DNA of 64,000 nt from Asterella californica (taxonomy: Eukaryota; Streptophyta; Marchantiopsida; Marchantiales; Aytoniaceae): the NCBI GenBank assembly GCA_036924285.1, contig JAYKYS010000004.1, positions 24,894,001-24,958,000 on the forward strand, written 5' to 3'. How positions within the stretch are numbered: position 1 is the first letter of the stretch; the number at the start of each line of letters is the position of its first letter. A program made the position numbers and the translations under genes. Positions 1 through 8,496 of this stretch are shown here, in pieces. The notes beneath the pieces were generated by a model. It was not told the DNA's origin and searched no databases. It worked only from the letters and a program-made list of their open reading frames with translations.

Positions 1-454
1 GTAAGTGAATTGCTGATTAAATAAAAACCCTTGTTTAGATAAGTTGTGCTACATCTTAAAAAAGAAAGTTTTTTGACAACAAGAAATTGATGATACTTTG
101 TTGTAGAGCACACTAAGCTGAGTCGAACAAGACTTTAATTGAGACAGCTGGGATCACGATTACAAAGTTATGTGATTGAGGGTCGAGTTCTGACCAAACC
201 GAAATTTCGATTGGATACATCAAACTTTTTTGAATTCTAGAAATCTAGAAATTTCATTTTTATTTTATTTATGTTAAATAATTAAATTTTTATACTTTTA
301 ACAAAAAATTTGGACTGATATGATACCACTACATGACTGTGTAAAACATTCGATCGACGCTCTGTCGATTTGGTGCATGATCGTCGACGGTTTCATCCGT
401 CGATTCTATCAATCGGTTCATCGCTAATGGTCCGTTATCCCAATCTCACTATCC

Positions 455-850
455 TGCCACCTCGTCTAGATCACCAGCGGTCCATCATACGTCTCATCAT
501 CACTCCAACAACCATCGATGATATATCCGTCGATGGTCCGCCACTCCACTCCATCCCATCCTTGTCACTCTCGGACATCATCGATGATCAACCGTCCCAC
601 CCTCGACATCCCATCTCACCACTCTCCATCCACCACCGGCGATTCGTCATCTCACCCTATCCTCACCATCCTCGGTCACCGTCAGCGATCTATCCATCAA
701 ACAGTCCGTCGTCCCATCCTCACCATCCCAACCCCAGCCACCACCGGCGATCTATCCGTCCGCAGTCCACCGTCTCACCCTCGTCACCTCGACAATCATC
801 TACAGTATGTCACCAACCCTCACCACCCCCAAAACCACCGGCGATAGTCT
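455..850. repeat. CCATCC/CACC-rich degenerate short-period repeat
   Basis: A pyrimidine-rich strand is built from loosely repeated words such as CCACCGGCGAT, CTCACC and ATCCTCACC. This low complexity explains why several frames stay open here with Ser/His/Pro-rich translations. The same low-complexity block is in the second copy of the duplicated segment, where the predicted peptides differ, so I treat the open frames as by-products rather than genes. Confidence 0.6.
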
Positions 851-1629
851 ACCACCATATGTCAACAAACTGCTCATCGACGATATGAATGATCACGCTG
901 ACTTTTGGTTATTTCTGCATATTCTACAACGAATAGAGAAGAGGAAAGCTGATATATACAACGCAAGAGGACTGGAGCCTCTAGGGAATATTTAGATAAG
1001 CCTACTAGTCTAGTACTACGGTAGTTAAACATGTGTCAATCAATCACATGAAACACAATTAAGGCTTAGTGTTATTATTGAATATTTAGTTGAGATTTTT
1101 TTCTCATGGAATGGAGTGTCTACTCTTATCATCACTCTCGTTTCCTTTTTTCCTCTTCTTCTCAATCCAAAGTCTCTCCTTGAGACTTGATCATAGTATA
1201 GTTGAGCACTAGATGATAGACTAGATAATTATTGATTACGTGGGTTGCGCTCAGGATACTCATTTGGATTAGGATGATCTGACCGTTTGGATCAGTATTA
1301 TCTAGTGCTAATGATTCATCATTGAAGCATACAAGAATGGTAGTATCCATTCAGACCAACTTGCTAGGTGAGCTTGTCTTGAAATCATCCGTGATTTGCA
1401 ATACTTGATTAGTTGAGCTAGTTCCTTACACAATGAGAACTCCAATAGACTCTTGAAAATTTCAAAACTTTCAAGAGAAGGAAATAAAGAAAGAGAATGA
1501 AGATGACTTTTGAGGTCCATCGGCTTCCAAGGTTGATGAAGAGTATGGGCGGTCACGAGCAATTCCAAAGCCTAGAGATAAATGAGGGAAGTTGACACAA
1601 GAACAATACATGGTATTGCCAAGTGCAAG

Positions 1630-1765
1630 TAATGGAGGAGACGGAAAAAACTAAGGTTCAATGTAAGCACAACCCCATTGTTCTAGCGTACAATATCTCT
1701 AGAATGAAACGGCACTTCACAAGAACGAAGACCTATGCGAGTCGACTCAATATTGGATTTCTCTA
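1630..1765 (+). pseudogene. possible BED-type zinc-finger remnant
   Basis: One frame reads a Glu-Lys-Thr-Lys-Val-Gln-Cys-Lys-His start followed about 10 residues later by Asn-Ile-Ser-Arg-Met-Lys-Arg-His. This resembles the plant BED finger found in hAT-type transposase proteins (Cys-x2-Cys, then an Arg-x-Lys-x-His helix). The second Cys is replaced by Asn, and the other copy (about 25908-26010) has a stop in the helix. There is no neighbouring transposase domain I can recognise. It could be coincidence in decayed sequence. Confidence 0.22.
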
Positions 1766-2140
1766 AAGCCATATATTAAAGATGTATCCACTTGTCTAGG
1801 TGCTCCTTCACGCTTGGTAAAGAAGATTATGCATCTCATGAATTTGAAGGAGAGAAGAAGTACATCGTATGGACTTGTGAGAGACGCGTTAGAAGATGCA
1901 CAAATGACTGCTACTACCAATTGGAGAAAGGATTCACGATCACCGCCATCTTTTGGAACATTGGGTTATGAAGCGGTCCGTGATTGTAATAAGTAGAGTC
2001 CTACTTATCAACTAGAGGAGAAATTGGTTTGGTAGAACTCTTTGGTATAAGAATTAGTTACGGCTAAGTTGGCCGAAGAATACATGCAGCAAATAGTACT
2101 TCTACCAATAGGCGAGTGCGCCAAAAGTCCACCGGGAAAC

Positions 2141-2229
2141 TTCTAGAAAGAAGTTTCTAGAAGGAAGCTTCTAGAACTTTCCAGCCGGGAAGCTTCCAGA
2201 ATGAAGTTTCTAGAAAGAAGCTTCTAGAA
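2141..2229 (+). promoter_or_regulatory. heat-shock-element array in the LTR (five TTCTAGAA cores)
   Basis: The octamer TTCTAGAA occurs at 2141-2148, 2155-2162, 2169-2176, 2208-2215 and 2222-2229. Between the cores sit further GAA/TTC triplets, so alternating nGAAn/nTTCn units run through most of 90 bp, ending in CTTTCC twice. Alternating inverted nGAAn units are the known binding site of heat-shock transcription factor trimers. The array lies about 140-230 bp upstream of a TATA box, as expected for a stress-driven LTR promoter. Heat induction itself is inferred, not shown. Confidence 0.75.
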
Positions 2230-2367
2230 CTTTCCAGCGAGCCTTCTACGTGGCTCATTATGAACCTCTAGATGTTGTTCTAGATCTAAGGCTGCATGTA
2301 AGCCACATCAGCGATCCGCGTGAGAGATGAGCATTGACCGGAAGCTTATCATGTACTATTTCTCTCA

Positions 2368-2378
2368 CTATATAAAGG
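2368..2378 (+). promoter_or_regulatory. TATA box of gypsy A LTR
   Basis: CTATATAAAGG sits downstream of the heat-shock-element array and about 60 bp before the LTR end, a normal U3/R position. Confidence 0.65.
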
Positions 2379-2437
2379 CTGCGAATGCACCACCACGGGT
2401 TCGAGTTTTGAGTTCACTCTAGAGCCTCATCTTACAA

Positions 2438-2449
2438 TGGTATCAGAGC
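2438..2449 (+). other. primer-binding site (initiator Met tRNA)
   Basis: TGGTATCAGAGC is the standard plant retrotransposon site complementary to the 3' end of initiator methionine tRNA. It lies one base after the LTR CA end. Confidence 0.85.
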
Positions 2450-2553
2450 AGGAAACTCTAAGAGAGCGGATTACCCCTCTTAAAAGGACCTTTGATCGAG
2501 GTACCTAGCAATTGGAACTCTGAGTGCGCTGGAAGGATCAAGAGAGCTATGTG

Positions 2554-2769
2554 ATGGATGGGAGTAGATTTCCAGCTCCAGAACTACCATTCTTGAATCC
2601 TTTCCATATCAAGCTTATGTATATGCGTCGAGAGCATTTTTGAGTGTATCTTGTTTATCATTTCGGTGAGGATTTCATGGATCAAGTGATGAATTCGCCA
2701 GTCCCGGTGATTCTTTCAGTAGTGACATATGCAACTAGTTGGGATTTGGCCGTCTACATCTTGATTTAG
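2554..2769 (+). pseudogene. gypsy leader ORF 1, unknown function (one internal stop)
   Basis: This frame of 72 codons starts Met-Asp-Gly-Ser-Arg-Phe-Pro-Ala-Pro-Glu-Leu-Pro and ends Trp-Asp-Leu-Ala-Val-Tyr-Ile-Leu-Ile-stop. It has one internal TGA at about codon 29. It is homologous to 29693-29901: same start pattern, a shared His-x-Gly-Glu-x-Phe-Met centre and the same ending. It also resembles ORF 2 just downstream (shared Phe-Gly-Glu-Asp-Phe centre and a hydrophobic C-terminal half), so the two may be ancient tandem duplicates. It lies between the primer-binding site and gag. I do not recognise the family. The conserved position suggests a leader protein or a dispensable translational element. 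Confidence 0.5.
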
Positions 2770-2774
2770 TGAGC

Positions 2775-2978
2775 ATGGATCTAAACCTACACGCTCCTGG
2801 TCCCTTCAACACGTGGGTGGAGATCCGCTATGTCTGCAGACCGAAATCGTTACATAGAGAGTTTATGATTAGAAATTTTGGTGAGGATTTCTACCGCGAG
2901 ATAATTGATTCTCTTGTCCTTTTTGTAGTACTTGTAGTATACGAACGTTTCCGAGTGGCCATCATAACTCTGTACTAG
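2775..2978 (+). CDS. gypsy leader ORF 2, unknown function, 67 aa
   Basis: An intact small ORF begins five bases after the stop of leader ORF 1. Its order is a Met-Asp-Leu-Asn-Leu start, a Pro-Phe-Asn-Thr-Trp-Val-Glu-Ile-Arg segment, an Arg-Glu-Phe-x5-Phe-Gly-Glu-Asp-Phe centre, then a hydrophobic stretch ending Arg-Phe-Arg-Val-x-Ile-x-Thr-x-Tyr-stop. The same ORF, with the same neighbour and spacing, is at 29908-30123. A more distant single copy is at 44944-45123 in another gypsy element. Conservation in separate elements argues for real coding. No known domain is recognised. Confidence 0.5.
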   Translation: MDLNLHAPGPFNTWVEIRYVCRPKSLHREFMIRNFGEDFYREIIDSLVLFVVLVVYERFRVAIITLY

Positions 2979-3002
2979 GAGAAGCTTGAAACTTCCGTGA
3001 CG

Positions 3003-3047
3003 TGAGAGAGAGAGAGAGAGAGTGAGAGAGAGAGAGAGAGAGAGAGC
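3003..3047 (+). repeat. (GA)n microsatellite
   Basis: An almost pure GA run with a single GT interruption lies just upstream of the gag start codon at 3052. It is in the transcribed leader of gypsy A. Confidence 0.95.
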
Positions 3048-3051
3048 GATC

Positions 3052-4182
3052 ATGGAGCAACAACCTCCAAATCCAGAGTTGGTGATGCAGGAACTAATGC
3101 AAGGCATGTTGACCGAATTTCGGGAGATGAAGATGACGGTTGAAGCATTACAGAACAAAATGCTGAACCTCGAGGGTTAGAGTATGAAAGACGTTGCAAG
3201 AGGAGGATCGTCTCAAAGAGTACCGGTGGTGGGAGAGCAAGCTACACCAAGGGAACCCGTGGCACAAATCGTTAGAGCTCCAGTCGATGATGAAGGTGCC
3301 CTGTTACTACGAATGAAGAAGACATGTAACATTGAACCGTACAAAGATCAACGACTTATGGGAGTAGTCGAGAATTGGATTTCTCGGATGAATCGATATT
3401 TGCGACTTTTCAGTACGCAAATCACGGATCACGTAGCGGGAGTGTTTGCGTGTGGCTACTTGACCGATAAAGCTCTCACGTGGTATGATGCATGAGAGAG
3501 ATCGGTGTTGGCGGAAGGGAGAACAGTCACATGGACTGCAATGCAAGAAGGGTTGTTGAAGAATTTCCAATCTGTGGATTCGGTGCAAATGGCTCGAACG
3601 AGGATGTGGGGATTGAAACAGAAAGGAAGCCTTCAAGAGTATGTAGAAGCCTTCCTCGACTTGCAAGTTGCAATCACTGATATGAGTCCGGCGGAGGCTC
3701 TTGATAATTTCAAGAGGGGGTTGAAGGAAAGAATTCGACAAGAAGTAATGGTGCAAAACCCACTCACGGTTTTTGAGACCATGGCTTGCGCTCAGAGAAT
3801 TGCTGGAGCATTAGGAGGAGAAGTGATGATTCCACCAAATCATCAGAATAGATCCGAAATCTCATATGCAAACGGTTCGACACCCATGGAGCTAGGCAAC
3901 ATCCGCTATCAGCCACGACAATTTCAAGGTGGAGATCGTCGAGGGTGGCAAGAAGAAAGACGTCAAGGAGCTCCTAGAGGAGAAGGTGTCAGGAATGCTA
4001 CACCTCAACTCGAGCAACGTCGACGTTACAACTGTGGGCGCTTCGGCCACATAGTTGCAAATTGCCGAAGTCGTTTTCCTAGAGATCCAAGACCTTCATA
4101 TCGTCGACCTCTGAATCATCTGAACGAGACGGAAAGAAGTGAAGAAATCAAGGCAAGACTGGGAAACGAAGAACACCAGTAA
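3052..4182 (+). pseudogene. gag: gag of gypsy A (two nonsense codons)
   Basis: One reading frame of 377 codons runs from ATG at 3052 to the stop at 4182. It is interrupted only by TAG at 3178 and TGA at 3493. The N-terminal part is a short coiled-coil-like segment. The middle is a Retrotrans_gag-type capsid domain, visible as Ala-Leu-Thr-Trp-Tyr followed later by Leu-Lys-Gln-Lys-Gly-Ser-Leu-Gln-Glu-Tyr and an Arg-Gln-Glu-Val segment. The C-terminal part is Arg/Gln-rich with a degenerate zinc knuckle near 4030-4070, Tyr-Asn-Cys-Gly-Arg-Phe-Gly-His-x4-Cys. The first Cys of the knuckle is replaced, so nucleic-acid binding may be weakened. This would be the structural protein of the virus-like particle. 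Confidence 0.8.
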
Positions 4183-4249
4183 ATGCACCTCGCGGCCTTA
4201 CTGGTGCAAGGAGGGAGAAGAAATGCGAGGGAAGGAGAAGGAGATTGAC

Positions 4250-5186
4250 AAAAAACAATGTGCAATTGATTGTCACGGATGGAGTTTTGGAAGGGACCCA
4301 GGTGAGAGTACTAATCGATCTTGGTGCAACATAGAACTTTTTGTCTCGGTCGACTGCTATGAAGTTGGGAATGGAGTTAGAAAGTGATGAGAGTGAAGAG
4401 GTGGAACTGCCCAATGGACAAACTGAGAAGATTGAATCCTTATCTCGAAAGATAGAACTTACTTTAGGTGAATATCGTGAAGATATTGAGTGGCGAGTGA
4501 TCACATTAGTCCGTTATGATGTCATATTGGGTATGCCATGGATGGAGCAGTATAATCCCGAAGTGGATTGGCGAAGAAAAGTGGTGAAAACCAAACAGTG
4601 GAAAATCTTCGGAGATAGAGTGAGATCTCGAAGACAGAACTTGCCTTTGTATGTAATAGGTACAAGTGTTATACGTAACAGCGATGTCTGTTTTTTGGAT
4701 TTAATAAGAGAAGTCTCGAGTGCACGACTCGACGGGCAGATTCCAAAAAGCTTGACAGAGGTGATAGCAGAATATGGGGATGTCTTTCCCGATGATCTTC
4801 CTTCAGGGTTATCACCAAAACGAAGGATTGTTCACAAAATCGAGGTGATTCCAAGGAGCACCCCTCCTTGTAAGGCCCCATACAGACTAGCGCCACATGA
4901 ATTGGAGGAGTGCAAGGCACAAATCGAGGAGATGTTACAAAAAGGGTTCATCCAGCCCAGCGTGTCACCATATGGAGCTCCAGTCCTTTTTGTTAAGAAA
5001 AAGGATAACAGCCTACGGATGTGCATCGATTACCGAGCGCTCAATCAACAAACGGTGAAGAATAAGTATCCATTACCTCGGATGGATGACTTGTTCCACC
5101 AACTCGAAGGAGCAAAGTACTTCATGAAGGTAGACTTACGGAGCGGATACAACCAGATTCGAATCGCTGATGAAGATGTAGCGGTT
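4250..5186 (+). pseudogene. pol: protease and N-terminal reverse transcriptase of gypsy A, truncated
   Basis: The protease is recognisable around 4300-4560 by Val-Leu-Ile-Asp-x-Gly-Ala-Thr, with Leu in place of the usual Ser or Thr after the catalytic Asp. Its end is Val-Ile-Leu-Gly-Met-Pro-Trp-Met. A frameshift sits just after the active site. Reverse transcriptase fingers and early palm follow: Ile-x-[19 protein letters not shown] and [10 protein letters not shown]. The last carries the first catalytic Asp. The frame then runs into the LTR of the next element, so the catalytic Tyr-x-Asp-Asp box, RNase H and integrase are all absent. Confidence 0.85.
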
Positions 5187-6605
5187 TGTTGGTCGTCACT
5201 CCAACTGCACCGTGAGAGAAACAAAGGTAGTCTGACTGGTCATCACTCCAGTCTCACTACCGACAGCACACTAGAGTGAACTCACTCTGGAAATCAGGCG
5301 CCAACACAAACAAACGCGACGCACAAACAGGAAGCAGAATATGGAGGGGTTCCAACCACAAGAAGTCCAAACGATAACTCTCCACACTCAAACATTCACA
5401 TAAAGAGAAACCTAGCCCCACTCGGCCTGACGCGTCTTCTTTGGTGACCACATGCACAATATATGATCACCGACTGTTTAACTTGTACCTAAGGTCACTA
5501 ACTAGTCGTCCACACCTCTAGTAGCTCCAAAATATCAACGTGATAGCTTTACTAGCTCATCCAAGACAACTGCCACCAACTGCCTCCATACGCGTCTTTA
5601 CGGTATAGGCAACCACTACCACAACAGCAGCTTCCCTCTAGTACCCTTGGGTCGCCCTACCACTCCTCTAGGAACGTGCGAGCAGGTCTCCTACTACCTT
5701 AAACCAGCCCTTAAGTACTTGCACGCATCTTTGTAAGACACCAAGAGCTATTGGTCTAGTGGTACAGCCAAAGCTAAGACTACAAAGTTAAGCGTCCAAG
5801 TCCAGAAATAGTGTTGGGATGGGTGACCTACTGGTTTAACACTTCCCACACAATTAAAACTTGGATACCTCTCTCACGCACGCCAGCAAGCTGGCTTGCG
5901 GCAGGCGCGGGCTCAGGCTCCGCTCCGCCTCCGCACTCTCGCACTCCGCTCTCACGCCTCCGCACTCACGCACCTCTACTCCTCGAAGCCTCTAAACGCA
6001 CTCGATACTCCCGCTCACTCGACCTGACATTGTCGACTATTTCGTGTGCCACGCCCAAATGCGCACTTCAGCCTAAAATAGGTCACTTCAACACATTTCA
6101 CCAAATTTCAGCAGCGCTTCCGCACTATCTCACCACCAAATCGACCGAGAACAGGTTCAGACGACATCCATCCACACAGCGATCGATCACAACACCCAAA
6201 ACGAACTACTCCACGCACACGCGCACCCGCAAATCGAAGATACCAACGATCTGCCAACTCCGGAGATACCACCGATAGCAATTTGCGACTTGTAATCTCT
6301 AAACCAGGCCTCGCAATCTGAGTTCTTCAAGTGAAAACAAGGTATGTACTCACTCCATCATGCCAACATGCACTAGACAATCACTACAGTCGAGCCAAAT
6401 CCACTCTGTGCTCACAGAGAATCCAGATCTTACTCACAAGACTACCCACCATAGCCAGGAGCTTGAAGGCTCAACTTGAAGAACTGAGGTCTCCAAGCGA
6501 AGTATACCCCTTGTGGGCACTCTCACCAACTTGCCCTAACGGCCTTACCGGAGTCCATCACTTCGCACTCGGTCAACCTAGCCGAGTTACCAAACTGACG
6601 TGACA
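5187..6605 (-). repeat. 3' LTR of the DNMT gypsy
   Basis: On the minus strand it starts TGTCACGTCAG and ends GACCAACA. It aligns to 16895-20815 once the 2-kb solo LTR there is removed, but lacks about 470 bp present in the other copy (20 kb side, about 19780-20210). It contains a 5S-rRNA-like stretch on the plus strand. A repeated TC/CG-rich CTCGCACTCCGCTC block lies at about 5915-6030. Confidence 0.85.
5770..5838 (+). other. 5S rRNA-like sequence (internal pol III promoter boxes) in the LTR
   Basis: AGTTAAGCG at 5786-5794 and GGATGGGTGACC at 5817-5828 are the box A and box C cores of plant 5S rRNA. Their 22-nt spacing matches the spacing I know for plant 5S rRNA, and the intermediate element region is partly similar. 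Upstream, GGTCTAGTGG at about 5753 looks like a tRNA box A. The 5' third of 5S rRNA is not clearly present, so this is a derived fragment, not a 5S gene. It is antisense to the element. Cassandra TRIM elements are the known precedent for 5S sequence inside LTRs. The homologous stretch in the other LTR is at 19505-19573. Confidence 0.7.
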
Positions 6606-7429
6606 TGGAAGAACTTGCACTTCCCAAGGTGTAACTTCAATCCATGAGCTCTCAACCGCTCGAACACATCCTATAATTGTCTCTCGTGCTCTTCCATGTA
6701 GCACTATAGACTAAGATGTCATCAGTATAGCATCTGACAAAATCCAATCCTGCTAGGATCCTATCCATCACTCTTTGGAATTCAGCAGGGGCGTTCTTCA
6801 ACCCAAATGGTAAGAACACGCCACTGATACAAACAATCCTTGCCGTGAAAGTCAATCCCCCAGAATGCTGTCTTGGGTTTATCTTCCTCTCTCACCGGCA
6901 ACTGATGATACCCTGCTCGAAGATCCAAAGTACTGAAGACCTTCACATGCCCCACTGCATCAAAGATCTCCTCAAGTGTCGGCATGGCATACTTATCGGA
7001 CTTCGTCTATTGATGGATAGGACGGTAGTCTCCACACATACGTCTATCCGTATAGTTGCCATACATATCCTTCTTTGTTGGCATAACTGTGGCAGATGCA
7101 TACTCTCCATGCGATATCTCCACCAACCCAGCTTCCACCAAGTCTTGAGTCCTACTCTGGATCAAGGTTCTCTCCATGTCACTATACTTGTAAGGACGTC
7201 GAAAGATTGGCGTGTCATTAGCCAAGTCGATCCGTATACCCTGTCCCTTCAAGGTACCCAAATCCTTCATACTAAAGGTAAAACAATTCCTGTAGCTCTT
7301 CAAGAATCTCTGAACTCTTTGTCTCTCCGCTTCTATAAGCTTGGGTCCAATCTCCGACTCCCAAGTATCCTCTGTCACCAAGCTATCTTGCAGCCTCTGG
7401 AGCAGTTTCCTTCTGCTCACCACCAACAA
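6606..7429 (-). pseudogene. pol: reverse transcriptase of the DNMT gypsy, frameshifted and truncated
   Basis: The fingers segment (7429-7007) reads through Phe-Arg-Arg-Pro-Tyr-Lys-Tyr-Ser and Met-Cys-Gly-Asp-Tyr-Arg-Pro. An in-frame TAG follows. Next is the palm (6985-6782), with Phe-Ser-Thr-Leu-Asp-Leu-Arg-Ala-Gly-Tyr-His-Gln and Lys-Thr-Ala-Phe-Trp-Gly. A frameshift then leads to Leu-Pro-Phe-Gly-Leu-Lys-Asn-Ala-Pro and the catalytic Tyr-Thr-Asp-Asp-Ile-Leu-Val-Tyr-Ser near 6705-6730. After a further frameshift, the thumb with Phe-Glu-Arg-Leu-Arg and Gly-Lys-Cys-Lys-Phe-Phe ends at the LTR. All three catalytic Asp positions are present, but the frame is broken three times. RNase H and integrase are missing. 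Confidence 0.88.
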
Positions 7430-7683
7430 CCTCCACCGCTACTGTGCGAAAAACTTCTGCAGTTCTAGCTGCAAGTTCCACACTCTCTCCTACGATATCC
7501 CATGATGTCCAAAGATGACGAAGTCGTTGACTGCTATCTTGCAGCCTCTGGAGCAGTTTCCTTCTGCTCACCACCAACAACCTCCATCGCTACTGTGCGA
7601 AAAACTTCTGCAGTTCTAGCTGCAAGTTCCACACTCTCTCCTACGATATCCCATGATGTCCAAGGATGACGAACTCCACATGC
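7382..7683. repeat. tandem duplication, 151-bp period, between DNMT and RT
   Basis: 7382-7532 and 7533-about 7672 are near-identical (a few mismatches), starting GCTATCTTGCAGCCTCTGGAG. The period of 151 is not a multiple of three, so the duplication shifts the frame between the end of the methyltransferase and reverse transcriptase. Confidence 0.92.
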
Positions 7684-8496
7684 CTCGCCCCCAGCCTTTG
7701 TCTCCACCGCCCCTCTAGGCAAAGAGCTCAAGAGCGTCCGAGCAGTAACACCCGTCAATCGCACACGACGCTGCTCAGCCAATCCAAGGCTAACAATCCA
7801 TGTCAAGCAGTTCAAGTCCATTGCTTGATCCAACACTTGACGACGTGAAGCCTCCGACACTGAAGCTACTGCCGTTGTATCCGTAGGAAAACCCATCGCT
7901 CTCTCTTTCTCATCGGTATTGGGCTCCACCAACTGTTGTAATCGAACATCCCACACAAGCCCAGGTCCTCCATCTCTGTAAGCATGTGACGCAGGAAAGC
8001 TTACCAAAGTGAATAACGCTGCCATAGGTCGTCCCACTAGGTTCACAACTGCCATGGGTGACCTATCGACGACTCTCACTACTTGAGATCGTCGTCCTGC
8101 ATCCAAGATGCCATAAACTGTGAGGTGCGCTAGTCGTCTCACTGCATCGTGTGCACGCTTGAGTACCTATCTCGGTAACAAGTTCGTCCACCACAATCGT
8201 GGACGATGTGCACAAGATCCCACTCTCGCTGCATCTAACAACACTGCCGGTCCGATCCAGGACCGCACCTGGTGCACACTCGTCATCATATGTGCATGAG
8301 CATCACCCAACAAAGGAATGTTCTCCAAGATGTACGTTGGAGAATCCACCTGATGCATCTGGAGATGTCCTAAGATCCGTAACATCTCCCAAAACATCCT
8401 AGATCGTGGGTCATGCAAACCATGACCTCTCCTAGCACGCGTGTGACCTTGACATGGCCACCCGGCTATCACCAAGTGAATGGTGCCAACAAACGT
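7640..8496 (-). pseudogene. cytosine-C5 DNA methyltransferase, C-terminal two thirds
   Basis: This part transfers methyl from S-adenosylmethionine to cytosine C5 if functional. Motif IV is seen as Val-Ile-Ala-Gly-Trp-Pro-Cys-Gln-Gly-His near 8450, including the catalytic Cys. Motif VI is Ile-Leu-Glu-Asn-Ile-Pro-Leu-Leu-Gly-Asp near 8320. Motif VIII is Cys-Ala-His-Arg-Pro-Arg-Leu-Trp-Trp-Thr-Asn near 8190. Motif IX/X features (Arg-Pro-Met-Ala-Ala-Leu-Phe-Thr, Met-Gly-Phe-Pro, Arg-Arg-Gln-Val-Leu-Asp-Gln-Ala) lie around 8040-7790. A single in-frame TAG at about 8167 interrupts an otherwise continuous frame. The upstream part is separated by a solo LTR; the TSD copies restore the same frame. It sits in gag-pro-DNMT-RT order, so it would be made as part of the polyprotein. 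Confidence 0.88.

Larger units (their letters stand above)
1..1984. repeat. 2-kb duplicated segment, copy 1 (cut by the window edge)
   Basis: This stretch aligns along its whole length, with scattered substitutions and small indels, to 24260-26246 in the same orientation. The match begins at base 1, so the repeat probably extends to the left of the window. It stops at exactly 1984 because a gypsy LTR is inserted there; copy 2 simply continues. It holds a pyrimidine-rich part (about 455-850), a possible zinc-finger remnant (about 1630-1765) and no intact gene. I do not recognise the family. Confidence 0.85.
1985..2436 (+). repeat. 5' LTR of gypsy A
   Basis: The left boundary is set by divergence from the other copy of the duplicated segment exactly at a TG. 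The right boundary is set by CA, followed by one base and the primer-binding site. The LTR contains a heat-shock-element array and a TATA box, in promoter order. No matching 3' LTR exists in the window. Confidence 0.8.
1985..5186 (+). mobile_element. Ty3/gypsy retrotransposon A, 3' part missing
   Basis: The element begins with a 452-bp LTR (TGTAATAAG...TTACA), followed after one base by an initiator-Met tRNA primer-binding site. Two small leader ORFs, a gag frame, a protease and the first half of reverse transcriptase follow. It inserted into copy 1 of the 2-kb duplicated segment, whose second copy shows the uninterrupted site. Coding stops in mid reverse transcriptase at 5186, where the LTR of the minus-strand DNMT gypsy starts. 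The rest of this pol gene does not resume beyond 20815, so the missing part was deleted rather than displaced. It is not autonomous. Confidence 0.85.

Noticed and set aside
370..888. 172-codon open frame rich in Ser, Pro and His
   Set aside because: It lies in a pyrimidine-rich degenerate repeat. The duplicate at 24.7 kb has different frames open with different peptides, so it is a composition effect.
2850..3158. Minus-strand ORF with Leu-Ser repeats
   Set aside because: It is the translation of the (GA)n microsatellite and is antisense to the leader ORFs and gag start of gypsy A.
5762..5850. Genuine 5S rRNA gene
   Set aside because: Only the box A to box C part matches; the 5' third and the 3' end of 5S rRNA are not recognisable, and it lies within an LTR repeated at both element ends.
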